Origin: an uncultured Sulfurovum sp.
GTDB lineage: Bacteria; Campylobacterota; Campylobacteria; Campylobacterales; Sulfurovaceae
DNA: 64,000 nt
Assembly: GCA_902727855.1 (NCBI GenBank)
Contig: CACVAS010000058.1
Location: 284,567 to 348,566, forward strand
Direction: 5' to 3'
Each line of letters starts with the position of its first letter. Position 1 is the stretch's first letter. The notes below the pieces were generated by a model. That model was not told the origin of the DNA. It made no database searches and saw only the letters and a list, made by a program, of their open reading frames with translations. Below, piece by piece: positions 30,461 to 42,746 of this stretch. The position numbers and the translations under genes were made by a program.

Positions 30461-30717
30461 ATATCATCCTCTCTCTCATCTTTCCATTCTTCAATGAGGT
30501 TGGCAGAATGGTCTGAAAATGCATTGGTTTCCTCTTGTTCTTTAGCCTGCTTGCTAGGAAGCTTAATATCAAAAGGCATACCTCCTTCAAGACGTACCTT
30601 ATTTAAAAAGATATTGATAGCATCAGAGAGAGTTAAGTTATACTCTTTAAAAATATCTCTTGCCGCTTCCCATGCTTGAGGATCGACTTTAATTGAAGTC
30701 TGTTTTCGAACAATCAT
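30451..30717 (-). CDS. RelB/DinJ-family antitoxin
   Basis: MIVRKQTSIKVDPQAWEAARDIFKEYNLTLSDAINIFLNKVRLEGGMPFDIK. Confidence 0.87.
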   Translation of the reverse strand: MIVRKQTSIKVDPQAWEAARDIFKEYNLTLSDAINIFLNKVRLEGGMPFDIKLPSKQAKEQEETNAFSDHSANLIEEWKDEREDDIWT

Positions 30718-30747
30718 AATTTACTCCTTCTTTTCTATTTATTGGGA

Positions 30748-30775
30748 GTATACTTCAAAAGAATTATTTTGTCAA
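30748..30775 (-). promoter_or_regulatory. Near-consensus sigma70-type promoter of the TA operon, -10 overlapped by AGTATACT palindrome
   Basis: Minus strand TTGACA-17 bp-TATACT, about 30 bp upstream of the antitoxin ATG. Confidence 0.72.
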
Positions 30776-30818
30776 GTTTAATCCAAATAATGATACCATC
30801 ATACTTATCAACAAAAAT

Positions 30819-31460
30819 ATGGAGTCCTATTTGATTAAGATACTCTTACTGGAAGATGATCCAAACTTAGCAAAGTCACTTGTTAAATACTTACAGAGAC
30901 ACGACTATATAGTAGACTGGGCTAAACATGGAGAAGAAGCTATAGATTTAAGCTATGATCATAACTATGACCTTTACCTGTTTGATGTTAACGTGCCACT
31001 CATGAATGGTATAGATGTACTCACTGCTTTACGTCAGGCAGAAGATAGAACGCCTACCATTATCATCTCTGCTCAAATTGATCTTGACTCTATGAGTAAG
31101 GGGTTTGATGCTGGGGCAGATGACTATGTTAAAAAACCATTTGATCCTGAAGAGTTACTTTTACGTATAAAATCTAAAACTATGTTACTTCAAAAAAGCC
31201 TAACCGTACACGGGTATAGTGTAGATACGCATAACAATGACATCTACCATAATAATACACTCTGTGGGATGGGAGAGGTACAAAAAAATATTTTTATCCA
31301 ACTTTTAACTGCCTATCCTAACCCTGTAGCCAAAGAACTATTGATGGAATCATTGGTTACGCAAAATGATGGTGCCTTGCGTGTGAATATAGTGAAGCTA
31401 AAAAAAGAAACAGCCTTAGATATACAGGCTGTACGAGGAGTTGGTTATAAAATTCTCTGA
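30819..31460 (+). CDS. OmpR-family response regulator
   Basis: ILLLEDDPNLAKSLVKYL; LYLFDVNVPLMNGIDVL; DDYVKKPFDPEELLLRI. Confidence 0.93.
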   Translation: MESYLIKILLLEDDPNLAKSLVKYLQRHDYIVDWAKHGEEAIDLSYDHNYDLYLFDVNVPLMNGIDVLTALRQAEDRTPTIIISAQIDLDSMSKGFDAGADDYVKKPFDPEELLLRIKSKTMLLQKSLTVHGYSVDTHNNDIYHNNTLCGMGEVQKNIFIQLLTAYPNPVAKELLMESLVTQNDGALRVNIVKLKKETALDIQAVRGVGYKIL

Positions 31461-32568
31461 AAAAGAATCATTTATAAAAAGTTTTTTACTTTTTTTTAGT
31501 GTCATTATCCTTTTTCTATTGTATATCTTTTATGATAATGTACGTGATGAAACTGCACATATTCGAAATAATATTTTTTTAGAAATGAAAAGTTACAGCC
31601 TTGGCTTTAAAGATGCCCGCTTTAAAACAAGCAAAATAAAGAAAAGAAATACCCAAGTATTTTATACACTTTATGAAGACAAAGAAAGTCTTTATCTCTT
31701 AACACCTTTACCTGATAGTAATAAAAAAGAGATAATGATGATAGCCAGTCCTTTGGGTACTATTATGGTTCCCTATTCAAGTACAAATAGAGAAGTATTT
31801 AAAGTATCCTATCCTCAAGTAGACTATTCACAAAAAGTAACCCAAATGCAACGCCATCTACTTTGGCAGTTACTTTTCTTTGGTATAGGCGGAATCATTC
31901 TCTCTTTACTTGCTGCATGGTATACACTGAATCCTCTTCGGTCCTCATTGCGTCTATTGGAAGATTTTATAAAAGATATTATTCATGATCTTAATACGCC
32001 ACTCACTTCTATGATGTTAAATTTAAAAATGATTGACAGCAAAGAGGAAGAGATAGAAAGCATACGTACAGCCACCCAAACCATCGAAATGCTACATCAT
32101 AACCTAGATGCTTACCTTAGAGAACAAAAACAAACAGAAGAGATGTTTTCCCTTGATGAAATTGTCAATAGATATGTTTCATTTTTCACACCCTTATATG
32201 ACTATCTAGACTGGGATGTACAAATCAAAAACCTTACCTTATATACAGATAAACAAGCTTTTGAACGTGTCATATATAATCTTTTGAGCAATGCATGCAA
32301 ATACAACACCAATAAAGGGAAGATAGAAATAAGTGTAAAGGGAACAATATTATCTATACGTAATAGCAGTTACGGGGTAAGTAATCCTCATAGGGTTTTT
32401 GAACGTTTTTATAAAGAGAATGAAAGAGGTTTGGGCATCGGATTGCATATAGTAGACAAACTCTGTTTATCTATGGAGGTAGAAAAAAAGTTTAGTTTAG
32501 AAGGTACCGATGTCATTGTAGCATTGGAATGTAAAAATATTATTTCAAATACACATAATTCAGAGTAA
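31441..32568 (+). CDS. Sensor histidine kinase
   Basis: DIIHDLNTPLTSMMLNLKMI H-box; NLLSNACKYN N-box; GLGIGLHIV; overlaps response regulator. Confidence 0.9.
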   Translation: MVIKFSEKESFIKSFLLFFSVIILFLLYIFYDNVRDETAHIRNNIFLEMKSYSLGFKDARFKTSKIKKRNTQVFYTLYEDKESLYLLTPLPDSNKKEIMMIASPLGTIMVPYSSTNREVFKVSYPQVDYSQKVTQMQRHLLWQLLFFGIGGIILSLLAAWYTLNPLRSSLRLLEDFIKDIIHDLNTPLTSMMLNLKMIDSKEEEIESIRTATQTIEMLHHNLDAYLREQKQTEEMFSLDEIVNRYVSFFTPLYDYLDWDVQIKNLTLYTDKQAFERVIYNLLSNACKYNTNKGKIEISVKGTILSIRNSSYGVSNPHRVFERFYKENERGLGIGLHIVDKLCLSMEVEKKFSLEGTDVIVALECKNIISNTHNSE

Positions 32569-32700
32569 CTATAACCATACTCACGTAAAGATACTACAAA
32601 AAACATCTATTCAAGATTTTTCATCCTTCTTCTAATTGTATTCATTCTATATTTACAGCTTTATGTTATAATTTTTTCTATTACACCGTGAGGAGTGTCT

Positions 32701-33525
32701 ATGAAAAAAATGATGTTACTTTTGCTAACAGCTTTACTGTCTTTTAGCACACACAGTTATGCAAAGATGATAGACGGTATTGCCATTATTGTTGAAGGTG
32801 AGGCAATCACCACCGCAGAGATAAGCGCTGTAAGAAAACAACTTTCTCTCTCTAAAGACAAAGCAATTGATGTATTGATACAGGACAGGCTCCAAAAGTC
32901 TGCGATGAAAGACATTGTCATTGAAGAGAACCTCATTGACAAGAAAATTGAAAATATCGCTGCACAAAATGCTGTAACAATTTCTAAAATGCAAAAAATC
33001 CTCAAACAGCAAGGTACATCATGGACACAATACAGAGAAAGTATTAATGAATCTTTGAAAAAAGAAAAGTTTTATCAAGAAAAAGTTATTGCATCTATCC
33101 CTGTACCTACAGAAGATGAGATAAAGCTTTTTTACAAGAAACATAAAAAATCGTTTCATATACCTAGCAAAATAACAGCAACAGAGTATAGTGCTCCTAA
33201 TGAAAAAAAAATAACTACTTTTATAAAGACAAAAAAACATGCAGGTATAGAGTCTCGTAAAATTGTAAAATCGACTAAAGAGATGGATCAAACATTGCTC
33301 GGAATGTTTTTAGAAACACCTATAGGAAAATATACTAAAGTCATCAATGCTGGAGATAAGTTTATCACTTACAAACTACGATCAAAGACAGGAAAAGTAA
33401 TCATGCCTTTTGACGTGGCACGCCCTGCGATTATCTCTGCATGGAAACAGCAGCAACAAGGTAAAGCACTAGAGGACTATTTTAAAAAACTCCGTACACG
33501 TGCAAATATTCAAATACTACGATAA
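32701..33525 (+). CDS. SurA-like periplasmic peptidyl-prolyl isomerase/chaperone
   Basis: Signal peptide; [26 protein letters not shown] SurA_N-like; start moved to ATG 32701. Confidence 0.82.
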   Translation: MKKMMLLLLTALLSFSTHSYAKMIDGIAIIVEGEAITTAEISAVRKQLSLSKDKAIDVLIQDRLQKSAMKDIVIEENLIDKKIENIAAQNAVTISKMQKILKQQGTSWTQYRESINESLKKEKFYQEKVIASIPVPTEDEIKLFYKKHKKSFHIPSKITATEYSAPNEKKITTFIKTKKHAGIESRKIVKSTKEMDQTLLGMFLETPIGKYTKVINAGDKFITYKLRSKTGKVIMPFDVARPAIISAWKQQQQGKALEDYFKKLRTRANIQILR

Positions 33526-33542
33526 AGAAGGACTCAAAAAAT

Positions 33543-34109
33543 ATGGGATTAAAATCTGATGCGTGGATACGCGACAAAGCACTCAAAGAAAAAATGATCA
33601 CACCATTTTGTGAAGGACTTGTAGGAGAAGGGGTTGTCTCCTATGGACTTAGCTCATATGGGTACGATATTCGTGTCACAGATGAGTTTAAAATTTTTAC
33701 AAACATTAATGCTGAAGTGGTTGATCCCAAAGACTTCAATGACAATAATGTCGTTGACTTTCAAGGAGATGTATGTATTGTCCCTCCAAATTCCTTTGCT
33801 CTTGCACGTACCGTAGAGTATTTTAAGATGCCTAAAGATACCCTAGCTATATGTTTAGGTAAAAGTACCTATGCACGTTGTGGTATTATTGTCAATGTTA
33901 CACCCTTTGAACCTGGGTTTGAAGGTCACATTACCATAGAGATATCTAATACAACCCCACTTCCTGCTAAAATTTACGCCAATGAAGGCATCGCACAAGT
34001 ACTTTTTTTACAAGGTGATGAGCCATGTGAGGTAAGCTACTCAGATAGAAAAGGTAAATACCAAAATCAAACAGGTATTACACTTCCACGTATACTCAAA
34101 GAAACATAA
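33543..34109 (+). CDS. dcd: dCTP deaminase
   Basis: [66 protein letters not shown]. Confidence 0.97.
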   Translation: MGLKSDAWIRDKALKEKMITPFCEGLVGEGVVSYGLSSYGYDIRVTDEFKIFTNINAEVVDPKDFNDNNVVDFQGDVCIVPPNSFALARTVEYFKMPKDTLAICLGKSTYARCGIIVNVTPFEPGFEGHITIEISNTTPLPAKIYANEGIAQVLFLQGDEPCEVSYSDRKGKYQNQTGITLPRILKET

Positions 34110-34176
34110 TTTAAAAAACATAATAAAAATAGTGTATACTATAGGTGTAACAAATAACTATATAGAAGGAAAACAA

Positions 34177-34650
34177 ATGGCATTTTTTGATTTTTTAGGT
34201 TCAGCAGGAAAAAATATATTGGGTACAACACAAGATGATGCAGCAGCAATTAAAACTGAAATAGAAGGTGCTTTTTCTGAACTCCCTGTGCAAGGTCTTG
34301 TCGTAGAAGTTGAAGGTGAGACTGTAAACCTTGGTGGCGTAGCAACAGATGTTGCAACCAAAGAAAAAGCAATACTTATCGCAGGTAATATTGAAGGTAT
34401 TTCACAAGTAAATGCAGAGCAACTTGTAACTATGGTGCAAATAGCAAACGAAAATACTAGAGAAGAAGAGGTATTTGAACCTGTATTTTATACCATTGAA
34501 AAGGGTGACACACTATGGGGAATATCAACAGAGTTCTATAAAGATGGTAGTAAATATCCACTCATCGTAGATGCAAATATTGAAGTCATTAAAGATGCTG
34601 ATCTGATTTACCCAGGTCAAGCCATTAGAATTCCAGAGCTTATTGTATAA
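34177..34650 (+). CDS. BON + LysM domain protein (Kbp/YgaU-like)
   Basis: MAFFDFLGSAGKNILG... BON region and C-term YTIEKGDTLWGISTEFYKDGSKYPLIVDAN LysM; start moved from 34132. Confidence 0.87.
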   Translation: MAFFDFLGSAGKNILGTTQDDAAAIKTEIEGAFSELPVQGLVVEVEGETVNLGGVATDVATKEKAILIAGNIEGISQVNAEQLVTMVQIANENTREEEVFEPVFYTIEKGDTLWGISTEFYKDGSKYPLIVDANIEVIKDADLIYPGQAIRIPELIV

Positions 34651-34654
34651 AACC

Positions 34655-34683
34655 AAATATTACCTCTTAATGAGGTAATATTT
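34655..34683. terminator. Bidirectional terminator-like hairpin between convergent genes
   Basis: AAATATTACCTC-TTAAT-GAGGTAATATTT, perfect 12-bp stem. Confidence 0.75.
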
Positions 34684-35858
34684 TAACTATCGCTATTAAA
34701 AATATCTCTTGTATAAATCTTCTCTTCTACATCTTGTAGTTCCTCTGAGAGTCTATTGGCAACAATGACATCTGATATCTCTTTAAATGCATTTAACTCT
34801 TTAATCACTCTAGAATTGAAAAATTCATCTTCTTCTAGTACTGGTTCATAGACAACCACTTCTATACCTTTTGCCTTAATACGTTTCATAATGCCTTGTA
34901 TAGCTGAAGCCCTAAAATTGTCTGACCCAGATTTCATGACAAGTCTATACATCCCAACTACTTTAGGGTTTCTAGAAAGTATACTATTGGCAATAAAATC
35001 TTTTCTTGTCGAATTTGCATCTACAATGGCTGAAATTAAATTATTTGGGACATCTTTATAGTTTGCTTTGAGCTGCTTTGTATCTTTAGGTAAACAGTAT
35101 CCACCATAACCAAAACTAGGATTATTATAATGCTTTCCAATGCGAGGGTCAAGTCCTACACCTTCAATAATATCTTTAGTATTTAAGTCCAATGCCTCCG
35201 CATAAGAGTCAAGCTCATTAAAGTATGACACCCTCATAGCAAGGTATGTGTTTGAAAACAATTTGACAGCTTCAGCCTCCGTAGATTCGGTCAGTAATAC
35301 ATCTACATCTTCTTTAATTGCTCCCTCTACAAGTAAGTTTGCGAAGGTTTGCGCTCTGTCTGACTTCTCACCCACAATGACTCTTGAAGGGTAAAGGTTG
35401 TCATACAGTGCAGAACCCTCTCGTAAAAACTCTGGAGAAAAAATAATGTTATTCGTATTAAATTTTTGATTAATCCCTTTTGTATAACCCACGGGTACAG
35501 TAGATTTAATAATCATTGTTGCCTTTGGATTAATAGACAAAACATCTTGAATCACTACCTCTACCAATGAAGTATTAAAATAGTTAGTCTCAGGGTCATA
35601 ATCTGTAGGCGTAGAGATAATCACATAACTCGCATCTTTATATGCCTCTTCTTTATTTAAAGTGGCTTTAAAGTTTAATGACTTCTCTTTAAGGTATTCA
35701 CTGATTTCTTTGTCTTCAATGGGTGAAATTTTATTGTTAAGCATATCTACCTTTTCAGGCACAATATCCAGTGCCACCACTTCATTATGCTGCGCTAAAA
35801 GTAGTGCATTAGACAACCCTACATATCCTGTACCTGCTATTGCAATCTTAAAACCCAT
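34683..35858 (-). CDS. UDP-glucose/GDP-mannose 6-dehydrogenase family (Ugd-like)
   Basis: [37 protein letters not shown]. Confidence 0.93.
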   Translation of the reverse strand: MGFKIAIAGTGYVGLSNALLLAQHNEVVALDIVPEKVDMLNNKISPIEDKEISEYLKEKSLNFKATLNKEEAYKDASYVIISTPTDYDPETNYFNTSLVEVVIQDVLSINPKATMIIKSTVPVGYTKGINQKFNTNNIIFSPEFLREGSALYDNLYPSRVIVGEKSDRAQTFANLLVEGAIKEDVDVLLTESTEAEAVKLFSNTYLAMRVSYFNELDSYAEALDLNTKDIIEGVGLDPRIGKHYNNPSFGYGGYCLPKDTKQLKANYKDVPNNLISAIVDANSTRKDFIANSILSRNPKVVGMYRLVMKSGSDNFRASAIQGIMKRIKAKGIEVVVYEPVLEEDEFFNSRVIKELNAFKEISDVIVANRLSEELQDVEEKIYTRDIFNSDS

Positions 35859-35984
35859 ATTCTCTCTTCCTTATTGGTGCTTTTATATTTGAAACAAATT
35901 ATACCTCTCTTTCAATTTAATCTTACTTTTACTATTTTTTGTGCTACAATGCCAAAAATCCCTCATTATAAAAGTAAGGTATTA

Positions 35985-38183
35985 ATGAAAAATTTAATTA
36001 TTGTGGAATCACCGGCAAAAGCACGCACTATCACTAACTTTTTAAGTAAAGAATATAAAGTTATTGCTTCAAAAGGACATATTCGTGATCTTCCTAAAAG
36101 TACCTTTGGCATTACCCTAGATGATGATACTGGTGATTTAATACCTAAATACTCTATACCTAGAGATGTGAATCCAACAGTAAAAGAGTTAAAGAAACTT
36201 GCAAAGTCTGCCCAAACTGTTTTTATTGCTACAGATGAGGACCGTGAAGGTGAAGCGATAGGCTACCATATTGCAAAAGCTATTGGGAAAGAACCTACTG
36301 AGTTACCACGAATTGTCTTTCATGAGATTACAAAAAATGCTATTGTACATGCTGTTGAAAATCCAAGAAAAATAGACATGGATTCAGTTGATGCACAACA
36401 GACAAGACGTATGTTAGACCGTATAGTAGGATATAAGCTTTCACCCTTACTAGCAAGTAAAATTCAAAGGGGTCTAAGTGCCGGTAGAGTACAAAGTTCT
36501 ACACTTAAACTTGTTGTCGAACGAGAACGTGAGATTAAAGCCTTCATTCCTGAAGAATTTTGGACTATTGACGCACTCTTTGAGAAAAACATAGAGGCAA
36601 GTATTTATGACTATAATGGTCTTAAGATTGACAAACTTACCATTAAAACAGAAGCGGATGCCACAGAGATAGTTACATCTGCAAAAGATGAATCGTTTAG
36701 TGTAGAGTCTATTTCAAAAACCAAACGTAAAACGAAAACGCCTCCACCATTTATGACTTCTACGCTACAACAAGCAGCCTCCACACAACTTGGTTTTTCT
36801 CCAAAGAAAACCATGATGGTTGCACAGAAGCTTTATGAAGGTGTAAAAACAGACCAAGGGACTATGGGTGTAATTACCTATATGAGAACTGACTCCATGA
36901 ACCTTGCTAAAGAAGCAGTTGAATCTGCTCGTGATTATATTGAAAAAAATTATGGTAAAAAATATTTACCTAGCAAAGCAAAAAGTTATGTCACAAAATC
37001 TAAAGGGGCACAAGAAGCCCATGAAGCTATACGCCCCACAATGGTTAACTTTGATAGTAAAATGGCAGCAGACTATCTTTCTGTAGATGAATTAAAACTC
37101 TATAGACTCATCTATAACCGTTTTCTAGCCTGTCAAATGACAGAAGCAGAGATGGAGTCTCAAACTATTCTCTTTAAAGGTGATAAATGTACCTTTAAAG
37201 CAAGTGGAAGAAAACTTCTATTTGATGGTTTTTACAAAGTCACTGGGCATGGAGATAAAGATAAACTTCTACCTGACCTCACAAAAGGTCAAGCAGTAAG
37301 TTTAGATGACATTAAGCAAGAGCAACACTTTACAGAGCCTCCTCCACGCTATAATGAAGCAAGTCTCATTAAAAAACTAGAGTCTTTAGGTATTGGTCGT
37401 CCAAGTACCTATGCGCCCACTGTTACCACACTGCAAACCCGTAAGTACATAGAACTTGAGAAAAAACGTATCCATCCTACAGAAGTGGCGTTCACTGTAA
37501 CAGAGATGTTAGAAAAGCACTTCCCCGAAATAGTCGATAGCGGATTTACTGCTTCCATGGAAGAAGAGCTTGATGAAGTTGCAGAGGGCAAAACATCTTG
37601 GCAGACTATCCTTAAAGCATTTTATACCCCATTCTTGCAAAAAATTGAAGAAGGAAAAAAGGGGATTAAAAGCTTAAAAGTAGCTATTCCTACAGGAGAA
37701 AACTGTCCTAAATGTGATTCAGAACTACTCCTTCGAAAAGGACGTTATGGTGAATTTATAGCCTGTTCAAATTTCCCTAAATGTAAATACACTAAAAATA
37801 CTGATGGCACAGAGATAGAAGGTCCAGAAGAGACTGACCAAAAATGTGAAAAATGTGGTTCCATGATGGTCATAAAGAACTCCAAGCGTGGGAAGTTCCT
37901 CGCTTGTTCTGCCTACCCTAAATGTAAAAATGCCAAATCACTTGAACCTACAGTCGAATTAAAAGTACCTTGTCCTGAGTGTGGAGGGAAATTACAAGAG
38001 AGAGAAGGTAGACGTGGTAAATTCTTTGGTTGTGTGAACTATCCTAAGTGTAAATTTATTGCCAATTTCGAACCTACAGACAAAAAATGTCCTAAGTGTG
38101 ATTATATTATGGGTAAAAAAACACTTAAAGCAGGTGAAGTCTATGAGTGCTTTAAATGTAAACATAAAGAAGATGCAAAATAA
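35985..38183 (+). CDS. topA: DNA topoisomerase I
   Basis: MKNLIIVESPAKARTITNFL; TDEDREGEAIGYHIA; three C-terminal Zn-finger repeats; ATG 35985 preferred over 35874. Confidence 0.97.
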   Translation: MKNLIIVESPAKARTITNFLSKEYKVIASKGHIRDLPKSTFGITLDDDTGDLIPKYSIPRDVNPTVKELKKLAKSAQTVFIATDEDREGEAIGYHIAKAIGKEPTELPRIVFHEITKNAIVHAVENPRKIDMDSVDAQQTRRMLDRIVGYKLSPLLASKIQRGLSAGRVQSSTLKLVVEREREIKAFIPEEFWTIDALFEKNIEASIYDYNGLKIDKLTIKTEADATEIVTSAKDESFSVESISKTKRKTKTPPPFMTSTLQQAASTQLGFSPKKTMMVAQKLYEGVKTDQGTMGVITYMRTDSMNLAKEAVESARDYIEKNYGKKYLPSKAKSYVTKSKGAQEAHEAIRPTMVNFDSKMAADYLSVDELKLYRLIYNRFLACQMTEAEMESQTILFKGDKCTFKASGRKLLFDGFYKVTGHGDKDKLLPDLTKGQAVSLDDIKQEQHFTEPPPRYNEASLIKKLESLGIGRPSTYAPTVTTLQTRKYIELEKKRIHPTEVAFTVTEMLEKHFPEIVDSGFTASMEEELDEVAEGKTSWQTILKAFYTPFLQKIEEGKKGIKSLKVAIPTGENCPKCDSELLLRKGRYGEFIACSNFPKCKYTKNTDGTEIEGPEETDQKCEKCGSMMVIKNSKRGKFLACSAYPKCKNAKSLEPTVELKVPCPECGGKLQEREGRRGKFFGCVNYPKCKFIANFEPTDKKCPKCDYIMGKKTLKAGEVYECFKCKHKEDAK

Positions 38184-39052
38184 TGACTAAAAAACTATCA
38201 AGAAAAAAAGAGATTTTTTTATGTGCTATTAATAATATACTCTCAGGTACTTGTGCGGAAGACTGCAAGTTTTGTACACAATCTGTACGGTACAATGCAG
38301 ATATTGAACGGTATAAATTTAAAGAGATATCACAAATTGTAGAAGAAGCAAAAATTGCAAAATCAAATGGTGCCCTTGGGTATTGTCTAGTTACAGCCAA
38401 CAAAGGTCTAGATGATAAAAAAACAGACTTTGTAGCACGCGCCGCACAAGCGGTTAAGGCTAAGGTACATGACCTAAACCTCATTGCATGTAATGGTACT
38501 GCATCAAAAGAACAACTAAGCTATCTTAAAAAGCATGGTATAGACAGCTATAACCATAACCTAGAAACTTCAGAACGTTACTATGCAGATATCTGTTCCA
38601 CTCACCCATGGAGTGAACGTTATGAGACCTGTGAAAATGTCAAGTCTGCTGGATTGGCGCTTTGTTCAGGTGGTATTTTTGGTATGGGAGAAACCCATGA
38701 AGATAGAGAGAGCCTCTTATCTTCTATAGCCTCTCTTTCTCCAGAGTCAACACCACTTAATTTTTATCACCCCAATCCCGCGTTACCTATTAAAACAGCA
38801 AATATTACCTTTGATGAAGCCGTTCAAATTATACAAAAAGCTAGAACACTTCTAGGAGAAGGACGACTTCTTATGGTTGCTGGAGGACGAGAACTTCTTT
38901 TTAACGGAAAAGAGAAGGAGATGTTTGATGCGGGTGCAAATTCAATGGTCATTGGAAATTACCTCACTACGGAAGGATTATTACCACATAAAGATAAGAG
39001 TATGTTAGCCAAGTTAGGCTATGAAATAGCGACGTCTTGTGATACACTCTAA
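38183..39052 (+). CDS. bioB: Biotin synthase
   Basis: LSGTCAEDCKFCTQSVRYNADIERY radical-SAM CxxxCxxC; short Campylobacterota-type form. Confidence 0.93.
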   Translation: MTKKLSRKKEIFLCAINNILSGTCAEDCKFCTQSVRYNADIERYKFKEISQIVEEAKIAKSNGALGYCLVTANKGLDDKKTDFVARAAQAVKAKVHDLNLIACNGTASKEQLSYLKKHGIDSYNHNLETSERYYADICSTHPWSERYETCENVKSAGLALCSGGIFGMGETHEDRESLLSSIASLSPESTPLNFYHPNPALPIKTANITFDEAVQIIQKARTLLGEGRLLMVAGGRELLFNGKEKEMFDAGANSMVIGNYLTTEGLLPHKDKSMLAKLGYEIATSCDTL

Positions 39053-40187
39053 TATTACACTCATCTTAACACTCTCCTTACTTATTATAGGAAGTCCTTT
39101 TGTTGCAAAAATTTTACGACTCCCTATTCCCCCTGTGGAGATTATCCTAGGGTCAATTTTTACCTACCTTGGATTTATTGGACATAACGAATACTTTTAT
39201 CTCGTAGCAGAAGTAGGATTTTTATATCTTATGTTTTTAGCAGGTATGGAAGTAGACTTAAAACAAATTACAAATAGTCCTAAAGAGATTATACGAAAGT
39301 CTCTACTTTTTCTCTTTTTTATTGTTTTCTTCTCCATTGTAAGTGGTCTAATTTTTAACTTAAATACTATCATTATTATCTCTATGCCTCTCATCTCCAT
39401 CGGACTCTTAGCCGCGCTCTCAAAGACATACGGAAAAACACAACCTTGGATACGTCTCGCACTCATTGCAGGTGTTTTAGGAGAGATAGCAAGTATCGCT
39501 GCATTAACCATTTTAGATGCCGCTGTTGTATCTGCAGGTGGGAGTTTTGAACTTATCCTAAAAATTGGCTACTTACTTCTATTTATTGTTGTCATATATG
39601 TGCTTTATAGAGCAATACTTTTATTATTTTGGTGGTTTCCAGAATTTAAAAAAGTGCTTATGCCCAAACTAGATACCTCAGATCAAAAAATCCGACTCTC
39701 TATTGCACTCTTTTTTATTATGATTGCAATCATGCTCTCACTAGAATTAGAACTTGCATTGGGTGCCTTTATTGCGGGGGTGGCAATTTCTGCATTTTTC
39801 CATCATGAAAAAGAACTTGAAGAAAAAATGTCCAGTTTAGGTTTTGGTTTTTTAGTGCCACTTTTTTTCATTCACGTAGGGTCATCTTTTGATTTAAGGG
39901 CATTGCCTTTAGAAGGTGTCGTATCTGGTGCTTTACTCATCACATTTTTAATGCTTCTTAGCAGAGTTTTAGCAGCGATTGTACTTAAAAATATTAGTGG
40001 ATCTAGAGATGCCTTACTTATAGCACTTTCACTCTCTATGCCTCTAACATTACTCGTTGCTGTTGCGACCATTGGCTATGAAACAAAATTATTGGATTTA
40101 CTCAACTATTACCAACTCATACTTGCAAGTATCTTTGAAATTTTACTCTCTATGACTATCATAAAGATATTACACAAAACGAGATAA
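39039..40187 (+). CDS. Cation:proton antiporter (CPA2/Kef-like)
   Basis: Polytopic; ELALGAFIAGVAISAFFHHEKELEEKMSSLGFGFLVPLFFIHVG. Confidence 0.87.
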   Translation: MIHSNITLILTLSLLIIGSPFVAKILRLPIPPVEIILGSIFTYLGFIGHNEYFYLVAEVGFLYLMFLAGMEVDLKQITNSPKEIIRKSLLFLFFIVFFSIVSGLIFNLNTIIIISMPLISIGLLAALSKTYGKTQPWIRLALIAGVLGEIASIAALTILDAAVVSAGGSFELILKIGYLLLFIVVIYVLYRAILLLFWWFPEFKKVLMPKLDTSDQKIRLSIALFFIMIAIMLSLELELALGAFIAGVAISAFFHHEKELEEKMSSLGFGFLVPLFFIHVGSSFDLRALPLEGVVSGALLITFLMLLSRVLAAIVLKNISGSRDALLIALSLSMPLTLLVAVATIGYETKLLDLLNYYQLILASIFEILLSMTIIKILHKTR

Positions 40188-40210
40188 ACCAACCATTTAA
40201 AATGGTTGGT
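40188..40210. terminator. Terminator-like hairpin between convergent genes
   Basis: ACCAACCATTT-A-AAATGGTTGGT inverted repeat. Confidence 0.5.
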
Positions 40211-40220
40211 ACACTAAGTA

Positions 40221-41210
40221 TCAATCCATCATCCTCACAGCTTCTCTATACTCTCTCTCTGCATCTTCGTTTGCTAACCTTTTCTCTTTAGCAATATCTA
40301 TATCTACAATACTAGATTTTTCTTTCATTCTTTTTTGGGCTAATGCTTTTTTCTTAAGTGCTAACTCTTTTTTCTTTTGTTCAAATGCCTTTTTTTTCTC
40401 TTCTTCAGCCTTTTTTTGGGCTTCTTTTATTTTTCTCTTCTTCTCTTCATTTTTCTTTTTAACCTGAAGTGCTTTAATTCTTTGTTGTTCTTTCTTCGCT
40501 GCTGCTTCTTTTTTCTTTATAGCATTTTCTTGTTTTATTTTTTCAGCTTTGCGTTTTGCTTCTTCAATCTTTTTTAATCTTTCTTGCTCTTTTTTTGCTT
40601 TTGCTTTCTTTTTCGCCAAAGCTATTCCTTTTGCCTTTTTAGCTTCACGCTTTTCTCTTTCAATCTTTTTCTTCTCTAGGGCAATTTTTTTTGCTTTTGC
40701 TCTCTCTTCTTCACGCTTCTGCTTTAGCTCTTGGGCTTGTCTTTTTTTCTCTTTTAGCGCTTCTTCTCTCTTTTTTCGTTCCAAAGCTAGTTTTTGTTCT
40801 CTTTTAAGTTTAGCTTTTTGTCTTAATTCATTTTTAATTCTAAGTGCTTCTCTCTGTTTTTGCTTACGTGATTTTACAACATTTTGTTCTGGTTCAGACT
40901 GCAAAATAACATTGTTTTTGTCTAACTGTAAAGCTTCTTTTGCTCTTTTCTTCTCTAAAGCAATTCTCTCTAGTCTTTTCTGTCTATTACGTGCTTGCTG
41001 TGACTCTTTTTGTGCTTCTAATCTACGTGCCTTTTCTTTTATCAGTTTTGAACGATTTTCTTTTTCTGTACGTACTGAGTCCTCTTTTAGGTCACTTAAG
41101 AAACTCTCTTGACTCTTTTCAATTCTCTGCATATTATCTTGTAGAGCAAATGGATTTTCAGATGCAACGAGCGCAACTGTAAGTAACACAAACCATAAAT
41201 ACTTTTTCAT
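40221..41210 (-). CDS. Secreted/periplasmic Lys/Glu/Ala-rich helical protein
   Basis: Signal peptide followed by about 270 aa of charged helix (KKREEALKEKKRQAQELKQKREEERAKAKK...). Confidence 0.7.
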   Translation of the reverse strand: MKKYLWFVLLTVALVASENPFALQDNMQRIEKSQESFLSDLKEDSVRTEKENRSKLIKEKARRLEAQKESQQARNRQKRLERIALEKKRAKEALQLDKNNVILQSEPEQNVVKSRKQKQREALRIKNELRQKAKLKREQKLALERKKREEALKEKKRQAQELKQKREEERAKAKKIALEKKKIEREKREAKKAKGIALAKKKAKAKKEQERLKKIEEAKRKAEKIKQENAIKKKEAAAKKEQQRIKALQVKKKNEEKKRKIKEAQKKAEEEKKKAFEQKKKELALKKKALAQKRMKEKSSIVDIDIAKEKRLANEDAEREYREAVRMMD

Positions 41211-41212
41211 TT

Positions 41213-41464
41213 CTATTCCTTTGGTGTTAATTGCTTCAATTCAAAATACTCTTTTTGGAGCCTTTGATTTACAGTTTTTAATCTTATCCCTTCATTGCGA
41301 AGAGACTCTTTTTTCTCTTTTAAGTGGCTAAGCACGGTAAGAGAGTTTTCACCATAAATCAAAACCCCCACATAAATACCAAAAAGTAGTATGCCTATGG
41401 TTGCGATTAAAAGTGTTTTAACCGACAACCCAGCAAGTGCACCTACTTCTTGACCTCTATGCAT
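41213..41464 (-). CDS. Small membrane protein, FtsB/DivIC-like septum formation initiator candidate
   Basis: One TM plus short coiled coil; immediately downstream of eno. Confidence 0.6.
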   Translation of the reverse strand: MHRGQEVGALAGLSVKTLLIATIGILLFGIYVGVLIYGENSLTVLSHLKEKKESLRNEGIRLKTVNQRLQKEYFELKQLTPKE

Positions 41465-41471
41465 CTTTACA

Positions 41472-42746
<1,275 letters not shown>

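Noticed and set aside
30494-30679. 61-aa plus-strand ORF over the antitoxin gene
   Set aside because: Antisense shadow with no recognisable motif.
32734-33291. Minus-strand ORFs of 82-92 aa across the SurA-like gene
   Set aside because: Shadow ORFs opposite a well-supported plus-strand coding sequence.
40377-41182. Plus-strand ORFs (66, 187 and 80 aa), Phe/Leu/Ser-rich
   Set aside because: Antisense shadow of the Lys/Glu-rich minus-strand gene 40221-41210.
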